Assembly: GCA_020536535.1 (NCBI GenBank)
Contig: JAHLWZ010000666.1
Location: forward strand, 39,717 to 103,716
Source: Pelomyxa schiedti
Taxonomy: Eukaryota; Evosea; Pelobiontida; Pelomyxidae
DNA length: 64,000 nt
Direction: 5' to 3'
Shown: positions 10,713 to 19,851 of the stretch, piece after piece
Position numbering within the stretch: the first letter of the stretch is position 1
Layout: every line of letters begins with the position of its first letter
Notes under the pieces: generated by a model
What the model saw: the letters and a program-made list of their open reading frames with translations, nothing else
Database searches by the model: none
What the model was told of the DNA's origin: nothing
Program-made: the position numbers and the translations under genes

Positions 10713-11254
10713 CACCCAAGTCACTCGGAGAATTTGTTTTTCTAGTGTGTTTTGTTTTCACACTGGCACCAGGTTGCGGTCTCAATCAACGGGATGATTA
10801 CCTGCATCAGCTTCTGTAAGGGAGATCTGGGCTCGCTTGGCTCGATTTGTGTGTCGATCTTTGGGGTTGTCGTGTGGAGCTTATTTGACTTCGTGACTAA
10901 CTAACTGGCTTGACATTGTCAAGCACTTCTTGCCAATTGAATCTTAGATCGGCCGTTGGGTTCTTCAGATCTCTTTGTGTTCGGAGAGGTTCATTTTTGT
11001 TTTTTCAAGTCCGGTGCACCTGCGGGACACTAGCGCACACCGCAACCACGTGCGAAGCAGATCGCCACTGCACACGTACACGTACGTTCCTGAGATCTTT
11101 AGATCTAGCACGCGGTTTCTTGCACGGAAATACGACAAAGTTTGTTTCGCGAGGCCGACGCGGTACTGACTGCGGAAAGGACCGGCGACACCAACACGTT
11201 ATCGTTGCTCGTTTCCTTTTATTGCTTTTTCGGCAGTCGTGACTGAGCGCAATT
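10713..11254. promoter_or_regulatory. divergent intergenic region, probable shared promoter
   Basis: This stretch of about 540 bases separates the start of the RS-rich gene (-) from the start of the CCCH zinc-finger gene (+). A minus-strand GT-AG pair (about 10743-10803) may mark a 5' UTR intron of the RS-rich gene. No clear TATA box or coding sequence is seen. Confidence 0.45.
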
Positions 11255-12427
11255 ATGGCATCGCGAAAACGATGGATCACTCCTTTAACCTCCTCCACAA
11301 TTCAGCCTGCGCGAAATACCCCAGCACTCACTCCTCCGTTCGTTTCCGAGCGAGATACGCCTCCCCCTCTTTTCATCACCCTCAATCACGCTCCTAATCC
11401 CCCTCCTCATGCTTATTCATCAGCCTCTACCTCGGTAACCCCCCCGCCGGTAATGGCTTGGCAACTCCGCCCTGGTGCAACTTTGGGCTCCAATGAGGAG
11501 GAAACATTGATGTCTGACCCAAGTGTCACTAACTCCCCTACACTTGAAAGGCGCCCGCCTTGGCCATATCTCGTTCAGAACTCAACAACTCCCTCTCATC
11601 TTTCAACCAGTACCACTTCTCAAGCAATTCCCTTACAGAGGCACCAGTCCTTGTCAACTTCCCAGAATGCTGTATCTTGGCCGATTCGGAGTTTGAGTGC
11701 TCCGCCATTGATTCCCTCCTTTTTACAAGGTTGGCCTTTTTATGTACACTATCATTTCCTGAGATTCTTCAGGTTGCGACTTGGAGTTCAGGCCTTCTCG
11801 TCGATCTTCAATTCCCGTTGAATTCCCTTCTGAGGTACTGAATTCAGGCAGCGCGCAGGTGTTGAGTTCCCATCCTGAAGTACATTCCCTCGCGTACCCT
11901 CAACAATAATAACAGGTTTTTTTCAGGAAAAAGACCCCGCCAGTCTATACAAGACTGAACTGTGCCGCTCTTTTATGGAGAACGGATCATGTCGCTATGG
12001 ATTCAAATGCCAGTTTGCACATGGAACTGCTGAGTTGCGCCCTGTACAGCGACATCCAAGATACAAGACAGAGATTTGCAAAACTTTTCACACAATTGGT
12101 GAGTCCCCATAACTTTGGATTGTAATCACCTTCCCAAGGTACTTGCAAGTATGGCACAAGGTGTCGGTTCATCCACATGAAGCCAACAGCGGAGGTTTCC
12201 CAACACCTATTAAGATTAATTCTCATTTTTCATGTAACTGAAGCCGTTCGTTCTACGGGATCCAGATGGGACTCTCAAGGAGGACAAGCCAACTCACCCT
12301 CAGCCTCCTCCCCTCAATGTACCCTCTACTGCGGCTGTAAGTTCTACTCAAACTGGGGACCCGCGTATGCCTTCCTTTCTAGCACAATAGCAGAGACCTA
12401 ATCCAAATGCACAGCTGTGGATGGTAG
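11255..12427 (+). CDS. tandem CCCH zinc-finger protein, TTP/ZFP36-like
   Basis: Seven exons (11255-11449, 11551-11729, 11792-11879, 11927-12098, 12139-12194, 12244-12336, 12383-12427) encode 275 residues. Two C-x8-C-x5-C-x3-H fingers are clear at about residues 163-222: [20 protein letters not shown] then [20 protein letters not shown], each led by the (R/K)YKTE(L/I)C signature and 18 residues apart, as in tristetraprolin. TTP proteins bind AU-rich elements in mRNA 3' UTRs and recruit deadenylases. The N-terminus is Ser/Thr/Pro-rich and disordered, and the tail has a PQPPP stretch. An alternative junction (29-nt intron at 11744-11772) also keeps frame between exons 2 and 3. The gene converges on the TBC1D23-like gene 209 bases downstream. 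Confidence 0.87.
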
Positions 12428-12636
12428 ACGACCTGGAAGGGCCTCCAGTAGTTCCCGTCTGGAAGTATTCCGCCACCTCACTTCTTCCTAGTGGGTTCTG
12501 TTGTTGTTACTTTCTACTGTCTCCTGAGGTTGTTTATAGAGGATTCCTCCGGATTAATTTGAAACTAAATAAACCAACCATAAAAGAAAGTGTTGTACAC
12601 TTTTGGAACACTGAATCCATCTTTTTTTTCCTTTTT

Positions 12637-15190
12637 TCAAAATGCCGTTGTGCTGTTGGTGGCACTGCCACCTTCTTGGCTCTGTCTGGTTTTCTCATCC
12701 AGCAGTTGAAGCTGTGTCAAAACTGCTGTTGGTTCTGTGTCAGTTGTTGTTGTTGCTTGGTGATCCTGTTGAAGGGTGCTGGATTCTTCTGATACTGGTG
12801 TAGGTGAAGTTTGGGGTGCGGGTTCTTCAGTAGACGGTGCACTCTGCCCGATAGTGTTGTCAGTTGTTGGAGTTGTGCTGCTGGAGTGATCAGTGTTCTG
12901 TGTGTTTGTGTTTGACGGGATAGCACCGTAGGCCATTGTGCAAGTTGTGGCCGTAGTGGTGGAGGACGGTATGAATTGTGGCGTGTGATCTGAAGTGAGT
13001 GTGACAGGAGGGGCATTCTTGATAGATGCAGTGTAGTACTTGGCGGGAAGGGAACCAAGGTGATCACATAGAATAAGCTGGGTGCGCGGCTGGAGGAAGG
13101 TGTGCAGTGCTGCAAAATTTAAAGATGAGAAGAGGGACCGGCGGTTTTCAGCAGAGATTGGAGGTGCACTTATTGCTGCAGAAGCTGTACGATTTGAGGG
13201 TGCTGATGCTGTCAAAACTGTTGTGTGGCTGGTAGAGGTGGCAGATGAAGTTGCTTTCAGAGATGGGCTGGATTTAGAGTGTTTCATTTCGGCACTACTA
13301 ATTGGTCTTGATGAAGAGGAGTCCGGGTAATTAATTAACCCAAATGGGTCGGATCCAGTGTGTGGGAAAAATTGGAACTGGAAAAACTCTCTTGCTAGAA
13401 TGGAGCCTGATTTCTTGGGCGCCACTACTGCAGGCTAATGCCAAAGTAAGGGTAAGAATGCGAAAAGAAAGAAACCTTGCTATCAGAGCTTTTCTTCAGT
13501 GCAGATAGAAATTTGTTTGCTGTTGTAGGAGGTTGGGGAGTGTTTTTGCACACTATACAATTTGCTGCATGGTGGTTCACAAGTTCGATTTTACCGGAGT
13601 TGAAGAATTCATGGCATGCTATGTAGAATGTGAAGTGGAATCAGGCTTGAAAAGAAAGAAACCTTCATATCCCTTGTGGATAACAGACACCCTGGGTACG
13701 TTACTGGAGATAAGGTAGGCAACCATGAGGAAAATTTCTGCCGCACCTTGCGCTGGAGGTTCATGTGACCCCATTCCATATACAACAACATGCATTTTTT
13801 TGTTGCCTTTCTCGGTTGCCGTCGTCGATAATTGCATTAACATTGTAGCTACTTCTTCCCCTCCATTTTTTTTCTGGAGCTGGAATAGAGTTATTACTAA
13901 TCAAATTTTCTAGTGGTACCAAGTCTGGGGACAAATGGTAGGCAATAGGCAATCTTCCTGCTCCAAATTCTTTTTTGGAACGGCAATCACAAACAAAGAA
14001 TGGGGTCGTTCGTTTTCCCTTTATATGGCAATTTTAGATAAGGAAATATATTGAACGAGTGGCCTACTTTATCTCTAAATATATCCAAGACTGATATGTG
14101 AAGGCAAGGCGAGTATTGTAAATACCTTTGAATCCACGAAGTAAATTTGGCCTAAGACTTTTGTAACTAAACTAACATGGCAGAGGCAGATACTGTGTGG
14201 AACATAATCTCATGTAGTTGCTCACTGTGGTGAAGCTAAGGGATTTGAGGGGAAAAGTGAAAGAACCTGAAAGAGGGAGGCGTATCAGTAGAAAGAGTCA
14301 TAGCATACGATAATACAGTATCCATTTGATCAAGAGTCTTTATTTGGATTGATGACAAGTAAGAGTCCATGGCACTCCCCGTGATAGTGAAAATGTCATT
14401 TCTTTGAAAATTGTTCTTGTTCATTCCCGAAGTCTTAGGTAAAGTGATACCGATGAAGCAATACAACTGCTGCCGAAATAAACATGAACATGCCGGGCTG
14501 AGCCAAAGAAAAGTAAGTATCACACAAATGAAGTAGCACTGCTATTGTTTGGCAAGTATTGGCAAAAAACGAGCAAAACTTTTGCCTGTAAGTTTAAAGG
14601 GAATGGGAAGTGAGTTACCCAATCTTTCGGGAAAATACTAAAATTTCTTGTCATTTTGGATACATGTGTTGCCAAAAGCGGGTCGTGGTAAACAAGAAGT
14701 AAACCAAATAACCTACTTAACCCTAAAGGTGTAAGGACAATGTGCTACGGAAAATTTACATACTAACCGGTTAGAACCTCATCTGAAGGAATTGATAAAG
14801 AGTGTGGCAGGTATCGTTCTGATAGTAATATAGCGGACTCAGTAGCCTGAATTTCAGGCATTCCAGAAGCAGAAAGGATGACAGCAACTTCAGCAAGGGA
14901 CTTGCATTTTACAGCTTCCCTGTGAAGATAAAATAGATTAAGGAGGGGTTGCAGTAATGGCCACACTCACTTGGACGGGAGTTTCTTCTCGCAACAAAAT
15001 CTGGTCCATATACCAGAAGCAAGGTTTATTTGTTCAGATGATAATTCTTCGATTAATTTCAGTGTCCAAAACAGTAATAACGCCGAGGTTACCTGAGCCG
15101 TGACTAGATGCAACAATTTGGTGTTTAGAAATATCACTGAATAAAATAGGGCCGCTAACGGCGGTGGCACACAAACTTCCTCGGTGCTCA
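12637..15190 (-). CDS. TBC-rhodanese protein, TBC1D23-like
   Basis: Minus-strand exons run from about 15190 down to the stop at 12637. Internal junctions are consistent: 14768-14919, 14619-14722, 14451-14578, 14267-14401, 14126-14157, 14068-14090, 13920-14018, 13663-13879, 13476-13618, 12637-13434. The TBC half shows LFGLLLVYHDPLLATHV, then CDTYFSLAQPGMFMFI and later TDTPPSFS. The rhodanese half shows FFVCDCRSKKEFGAGRLP and VPRVSVIHKGYE. It is followed by a short Cys/His segment (NHHAANCIVCKNTP) and a Ser/Thr-rich tail. TBC1D23 tethers endosome-derived vesicles at the trans-Golgi. The TBC Arg and Gln fingers are not seen and the active-site Cys loop of rhodanese is absent, as in TBC1D23, which has no GAP activity. 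The first exon(s) are not resolved. Confidence 0.78.
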
Positions 15191-15445
15191 CCCTTTATCA
15201 TATTCTGCACCCAACGTTAATGCACTCAAATTAGTACTACCCGTTCCACTCCTTTAACAGTACCGCCCACGCTCCTGCCCTTGTGGCGTCAGTAACAGGC
15301 ACCCTCGCCATCAGATCTTCCTTTGTGTATTATTTTGAATTTATGCTTCTTCGAATTTCCATGGAAACGTTCGCCGGGGAATTCTGTTTTTTTTTTGGCA
15401 GGATGGCTTCATAATAAGAAAAAGGCATGCGCTGTGTGAGGTTTG

Positions 15446-16184
15446 TCAGTGGAGAAGAAACGTGTCAGGAAAGAGATCTTTGGCCACATGCAGCATAGTA
15501 TGTTGCTCTTCTTCTGAATAGGCAACCATGTGAACAGACTCCAATCCTTCATAGCACGAGTCCAGAACTGTCTGAAATCCTACTCTAATGATATCGTCTA
15601 GTGGTCTTTGCCCTCGAAAAACGCCCGCACTGAGCAGAGAAAACGCGAGGCTGTGGAAGGAGTGCTCTTGTGAGATCTGCATCGAGTTCCGGTACGCCAT
15701 GGCCAGCAGCCGATCCCTCTCCTCAAAGAACTCCCTGACTTGGTCATCCGTCGAGGGGCTCTTCGCGGACAATGGGTTTATCCTGTACACAGGCCCCACG
15801 GCGTGAATGATGTACCTCACTTTTCTGTGCTCAAAGCTCGGTGTTATCTAAGGCACGTGCGTATCACAATCCAAGCAAGCAAGGCAATCAGTCAAATCAT
15901 TGGGTGAATTTTACAATGGCATTTGATTTGGGGCTGGGGGATTCCACTACCTTGGCGTTTCCTGTGGCGCACCCTCCCAGTGCCTTGCGCGCCTCTTTGA
16001 GTTGGAAACCCCCGGCTCGGTTGACGACCTCGTCGACGCCGAATCCGCCTGTGCAGCCCTCGTTGGCTGCGTTGACGATGGCGTCGCCGGTGAAGTCCAG
16101 TATGCTGCCGAACGACGCGCACACGTGCGTCCCTGTGCGGGCCACGACGTGACCAACAACTGAAACCCCGGCGTTGCCCTGCAT
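15446..16184 (-). CDS. macrodomain (ADP-ribose-binding) protein
   Basis: Two exons (15951-16184 and 15446-15847, intron 103 nt) give 211 residues, essentially one macrodomain. The signatures are GDAIVNAANEGCTGGFGVD in the ligand loop, GGCATGNAK, then RYIIHAVGPVYR. Such proteins bind or hydrolyse ADP-ribose on proteins or free O-acetyl-ADP-ribose, in cytosol or nucleus. The Asn of VNAAN and the glycine-rich loop are intact, so activity is plausible, but the exact substrate cannot be read from sequence. The ATG at 16184 is the only one near the domain start. It is transcribed away from the intronless gene at 16412. Confidence 0.9.
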
Positions 16185-16342
16185 TCCAACTACAACGGCT
16201 TCTGCCCTAAGGAATTTCGCAGCAGAATTCTAGAGTTCCGAAGGCACAACCCACAAGTGACAAAGGTCAGATTCCAGAGGAACCTCAACCCCACCGGCAG
16301 CGCGAGTCTGAGTATCAGTGCTGATTCGTTGAACAACGAAAA

Positions 16343-16410
16343 TGGCCAGTAACAACAGAACGCTGTCATTTTCGTTATCGGTCTGGTGTTTTTTTTTTTT
16401 TGTTCGGCCA
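16343..16410. mobile_element. MITE-like inverted-repeat element at a gene start
   Basis: This element of about 68 bp begins TGGCC and ends GGCCA. It shares with the element at 2538-2630 the core AACAGAACGCTGTC, TTTTCGTTATC and GGTCTGGTGTTTTTTT. Its right end is one base before the ATG at 16412. It would supply the immediate 5' leader of the downstream gene. Confidence 0.6.
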
Positions 16411-16411
16411 A

Positions 16412-17656
16412 ATGGGCGATGTTCCGAAGGAACCAGCACCAAAGAGACCAAGGACCACGAGGGCAAAAAAACCGGCACCTCTGATGCCGTGGCAGGGCAC
16501 GCCCGACTTGGTCGCCCTCCGCGCGCGGGACCAGGTTGGAGCCCTCCTCATGGCGACGCACCCTCGCTGCTGCAACCGCGATGGGGCCGCGACGGCTGCG
16601 GCAGCGGTTTTGACCGGGCACGTGGCGAGGCACTTGTGGGACGAGTGGGTGATGGGGACCGTGAGGTGGTTCGCGGTCGAGACGAGGGTGACGAAGGAAT
16701 CAGGGAGACTCATCAAGCAGTCTTGCCTTTTTGGGCTCGGAATGTCGATGTTGACCATGGGAGTGACCCATGAGCTGGTTGTGAGGGAGTCCCCAGAGTA
16801 CGGCTACAGGCTGGACTTCTCACGTGGATTGCAGCGCCTTAGCAGCTCAGAGTTGCACCTGGTGGATTTTGTGAGAGGCACTGAGACCTTTTTGCTTCCC
16901 ACGAGTGACATAGAGGGGGTGTTCTGTGGCAACTGCAAGTGGTTTGTGGGTTGCTGTTACTGCGGCGGCCGTTCTACAAGAAGTATTGCCATGGGGAGTA
17001 TCTCCGCGCACCAGGGCGGTTCTGCTGCAGTTGATATCTTCCAGTTTCCTCCCGATAGGGCCCCTTGCTTCGTGTGCTTCAACAAGCTGGTCGAGAACGA
17101 AGCGTTTCTGATGTTCCCTAATGCCGATGGGGTGTCACTATGGATCATAGATGTGGCTCAATCCTGCTCAACAAAGTGCCTCACGATGAGCTCCATAAGG
17201 TGTAAGGCACGTAGTGCCCCAGTCGTCTTCGAGATTCTGGCAATGAGAAAACAGGACACCAAGGCCATATTCCTTTCATATTCCTCATTTTCACAGAGCA
17301 TTGCGGACACAGTCTATGCACTTAAGGAAAATGGTGACCAAGAAGCAACCTTTACCATTGTTGCAGCCAACGCTGAAGGCCTGTACCAACTGAGTGAGTC
17401 TCTGTTCTGTGTTTTGCAAAGAAGGAGGGCGTTCATATTTGATTGCAACAACCTAGAAACTGCAATTTCGTGCATTCAGGTGGGAATGTTGGGCAGCTTG
17501 ATGGTTGGCCTTGGGTGCTTCCTCAAACTTAGTGAAGACAGGATTTCAGTGATTGATGCTTCATCTTCACCAAGGAAGGAGGTGGCCTCTATTGAGTTCC
17601 TCCTACCTGGTTGCTCTTTTCGTTCCTTCCTCCACCGCACTTCTCGCATTTGGTGA
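16412..17656 (+). CDS. unrecognised intronless 414-residue protein
   Basis: One uninterrupted frame, unusual in this intron-rich window. The ATG at 16412 is the first true start; upstream in frame is only the T tract of the small inverted-repeat element. The N-terminus is basic (KRPRTTRAKKPAP). A Cys-rich zone lies mid-protein (FCGNCKWFVGCCYCGG), and the second half reads like repeated beta-strand segments (VVFEILAMRKQDTKAIF, EATFTIVAANAEGLYQL) that could form a propeller. No domain is recognised. Lack of introns and the neighbouring element may mean it is a recently duplicated or retroposed member of a family, which is inference. Confidence 0.75.
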   Translation: MGDVPKEPAPKRPRTTRAKKPAPLMPWQGTPDLVALRARDQVGALLMATHPRCCNRDGAATAAAAVLTGHVARHLWDEWVMGTVRWFAVETRVTKESGRLIKQSCLFGLGMSMLTMGVTHELVVRESPEYGYRLDFSRGLQRLSSSELHLVDFVRGTETFLLPTSDIEGVFCGNCKWFVGCCYCGGRSTRSIAMGSISAHQGGSAAVDIFQFPPDRAPCFVCFNKLVENEAFLMFPNADGVSLWIIDVAQSCSTKCLTMSSIRCKARSAPVVFEILAMRKQDTKAIFLSYSSFSQSIADTVYALKENGDQEATFTIVAANAEGLYQLSESLFCVLQRRRAFIFDCNNLETAISCIQVGMLGSLMVGLGCFLKLSEDRISVIDASSSPRKEVASIEFLLPGCSFRSFLHRTSRIW

Positions 17657-17982
17657 TAGGAAAATGTCAAGAAAGGAACCCATCTAGCTCTGGCATATCA
17701 ACGACTCGGCACCACTTTTGAGACTCTTCTTGACTTTCGTCTGAGATTCATCAGACCCGCATGGAATTGCCAAAAAAAAATAGTTGTGGTGATGTCGGAG
17801 ATGGCATCAGTCGGTTCTGACTATTTTTAGTTACAGAATGACCAAGGGTGAGCACAGCCTCCTGCAAGTGGCACCTTGGAAATTCACGTATTTCTCTGTT
17901 TTTCTTTGCCCAAAAAGGTAGAAAGCTGGCAACCCCACATAAAGTGAGGAGTTGTCGCAGGGCTCGACTGCACGAGTGTCGT

Positions 17983-18036
17983 GATACTACAAATAATGGG
18001 AATAGTACTGACATCCAGCCCCAAGGAATGTACGAA
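17983..18036. repeat. 54-bp direct repeat, copy 1
   Basis: This stretch matches 18221-18274 over its whole length with only a few differences; it includes TAGTACTGACATCCAGCCCC. The copies are in the same orientation, 238 bases apart. Confidence 0.8.
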
Positions 18037-18220
18037 CGGAGCAAATGAGATCAGCAAACAAAGGCACAGCACATTTGGCAAGGCCTCTGGACTCATAATG
18101 GAGTTCAGCGTCCTCATGACCAAATTTATACAAGTACCTGTAAAATAACTTGAAAGGAATTAAATCAGGTGCGGAAGGAGTGAACGACAGTTTACCAGTA
18201 TAACAATGAAGCTATGCATG

Positions 18221-18274
18221 AATACTACATATAATGGGAACAGTACTGACATCCAGCCCCAAGAAATGTACGAA
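18221..18274. repeat. 54-bp direct repeat, copy 2
   Basis: Second copy of the repeat at 17983-18036. The sequence just before each copy is not obviously related, so the duplicated unit is short. Confidence 0.8.
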
Positions 18275-18462
18275 TCAAGCCTCAAAATGGAAAAGACCAG
18301 AGAATAGATAAGAAGGCTCGCATACAGAAAGTCCCAGAATCTGCATGAAGCGAAACGGATTCTGTCCCGCGCAATTGATCTTTTATGCTACAGTGAAATG
18401 TTTGCCGTAAGTTTCTTAACAAAAGTTTATAGATTTTTAAATTAATACAGGAGCGTCAATGA

Positions 18463-19695
18463 TTACCGCGCCATGTAGGCTCTTAATACTGTATCTAATA
18501 TTGAATCTCCTGGTTTTTCTTTTCGTTTTTTCCAGTGCAAAACTGGGGGTGTGATTAACGGTTAAATTTATTAGGCTAACACACAGGGCTTTGGATGTGT
18601 CTTCTGGAAGATGGTATTTTACTGCAAGGTTTTTCCACACTGCTGTATCATATATCAAACAATGCAATCTTTTACACGTCTGATGAAAATTAACTTCCCA
18701 CTCTCAATAAAAAAATTAAACACACCACACTTGTTCTGAGGATGCCACGAAGCCCTAAAAACGAGACAATCCTCAAAATAAGTTCGTCTTGCATTACTAT
18801 GAGACCATTTTGAAGGGGGTTAGAACCAACCTGGCAGGTCCAGCAAGGGAGAGTCTCCATCACTGGACATTGGAGGTGACATAGGTGCAACCTTCGTTCT
18901 TCTGAAGTTGAATAACCATCCCTTGCCTTTATGAGTGTTCGCTTCCAAATATCCTTTTACATCAATCAAATCCAACTTCGAACTGCCTGCAGGCACAATT
19001 TTGGGCTCGATGTCCAGAACCAACGTGCCACCCCTGTCATCATCATCATCCGCAGTTGCAATCGTGATGTCGCTGACACTTTCGGCCCTCGGGCAGTGGC
19101 CAGCAGTCGGCCGCGCCCATTGCTGTCCCGGTGACGTCACGTGGTGCGCAATTGCAACTGCGTCCATCAGCGATGACGGCGACCCCGAAGAGGCCGACTC
19201 TCCTTGGTCTCCCCCTTGTGCTTTTGGAGGATGGTGGAACCTGAGCCCGTTGAAATATTCGCTGCTGCTACTGCTATTGCTATTGTTGCTGCTGCTGCTG
19301 CCACCAAGTTGGGCCCCGTCGGCGCTCTTGGCACACGGGTGGGTCGCAGACTCCCAGTCGTCGTCGTCGTCGTCGGAATCGGATCCGTCGCTGTTGTTGC
19401 TCTGCTTATCGACCTCGGCATCGCCGTCGCCGTCATCCCCGCTGTCGTAGTCGGGCTCGTGGTCGCTGTTGCCGTTATTCCCATCTTGGTCGTCCTCTTG
19501 TTGCGTTGCGGAGCCTAGGGGGCTGGAAGCCGGGTGCTTGTGTGTGCCTCGTCGTTTGGCTTTGTGGTGTCGGTGGCGCCGGGTCTTGTGGTGGGTCGGG
19601 TCTGCATCGCTGCCGTCGGGATTATGGGGCACCCGGGCCTGCTCCCCGGGCGCACCCCAAGAAAACGGACACTCGGTTGGTCCATCATCCGACAT
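18463..19695 (-). CDS. F-box protein with acidic disordered N-terminus
   Basis: Four exons (18831-19695, 18724-18796, 18583-18668, 18463-18542) give 367 residues. The ATG at 19695 reads MSDDGPTECPF. Residues to about 250 are disordered: His/Arg-rich, then Asp/Ser-rich (SDSDDDDDDWES) and Ser/Asn repeats. The F-box is near the C-terminus: LPVMQDELILRIVSFLGLRG, then RTSVV across a junction and DTAVWKNLAVKYH, the usual LPDEL...W..L pattern. A basic tail follows (HWKKRKEKPG). F-box proteins join a substrate to Skp1-Cul1 ubiquitin ligases. No substrate-binding repeat follows, so binding would have to lie in the N-terminal part. The donor before the third exon (GTGTTT) is weak. Confidence 0.7.
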
Positions 19696-19851
19696 GGGTT
19701 ATTACGAAAGCTGGTCTGCGAAGCACAACGGAGTTGATTACCCGCGTAAACTGGCACTGACATTTTGCAAATCTGACACAAGTCATCGAAAACCTGAAAG
19801 CCGGTGGTGCAGTGAACAAGCAGGTGTCGCGCCAAAGTTCTTTCTTGTTGA

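Larger units (their letters stand above)
17657..18462. other. intergenic stretch between convergent genes
   Basis: No supported coding exons. It holds the two related 54-bp copies listed separately and is otherwise AT-rich. The 3' ends of both flanking genes must lie here. Confidence 0.5.

Noticed and set aside
9347-10819. Very long open frames on the + strand opposite the RS-rich gene (up to about 490 codons)
   Set aside because: They mirror the Ser/Arg/Pro codon bias of the minus-strand gene. They have no motifs or splice partners, and the minus-strand frame has the coherent RS protein and a spliced coiled-coil end.
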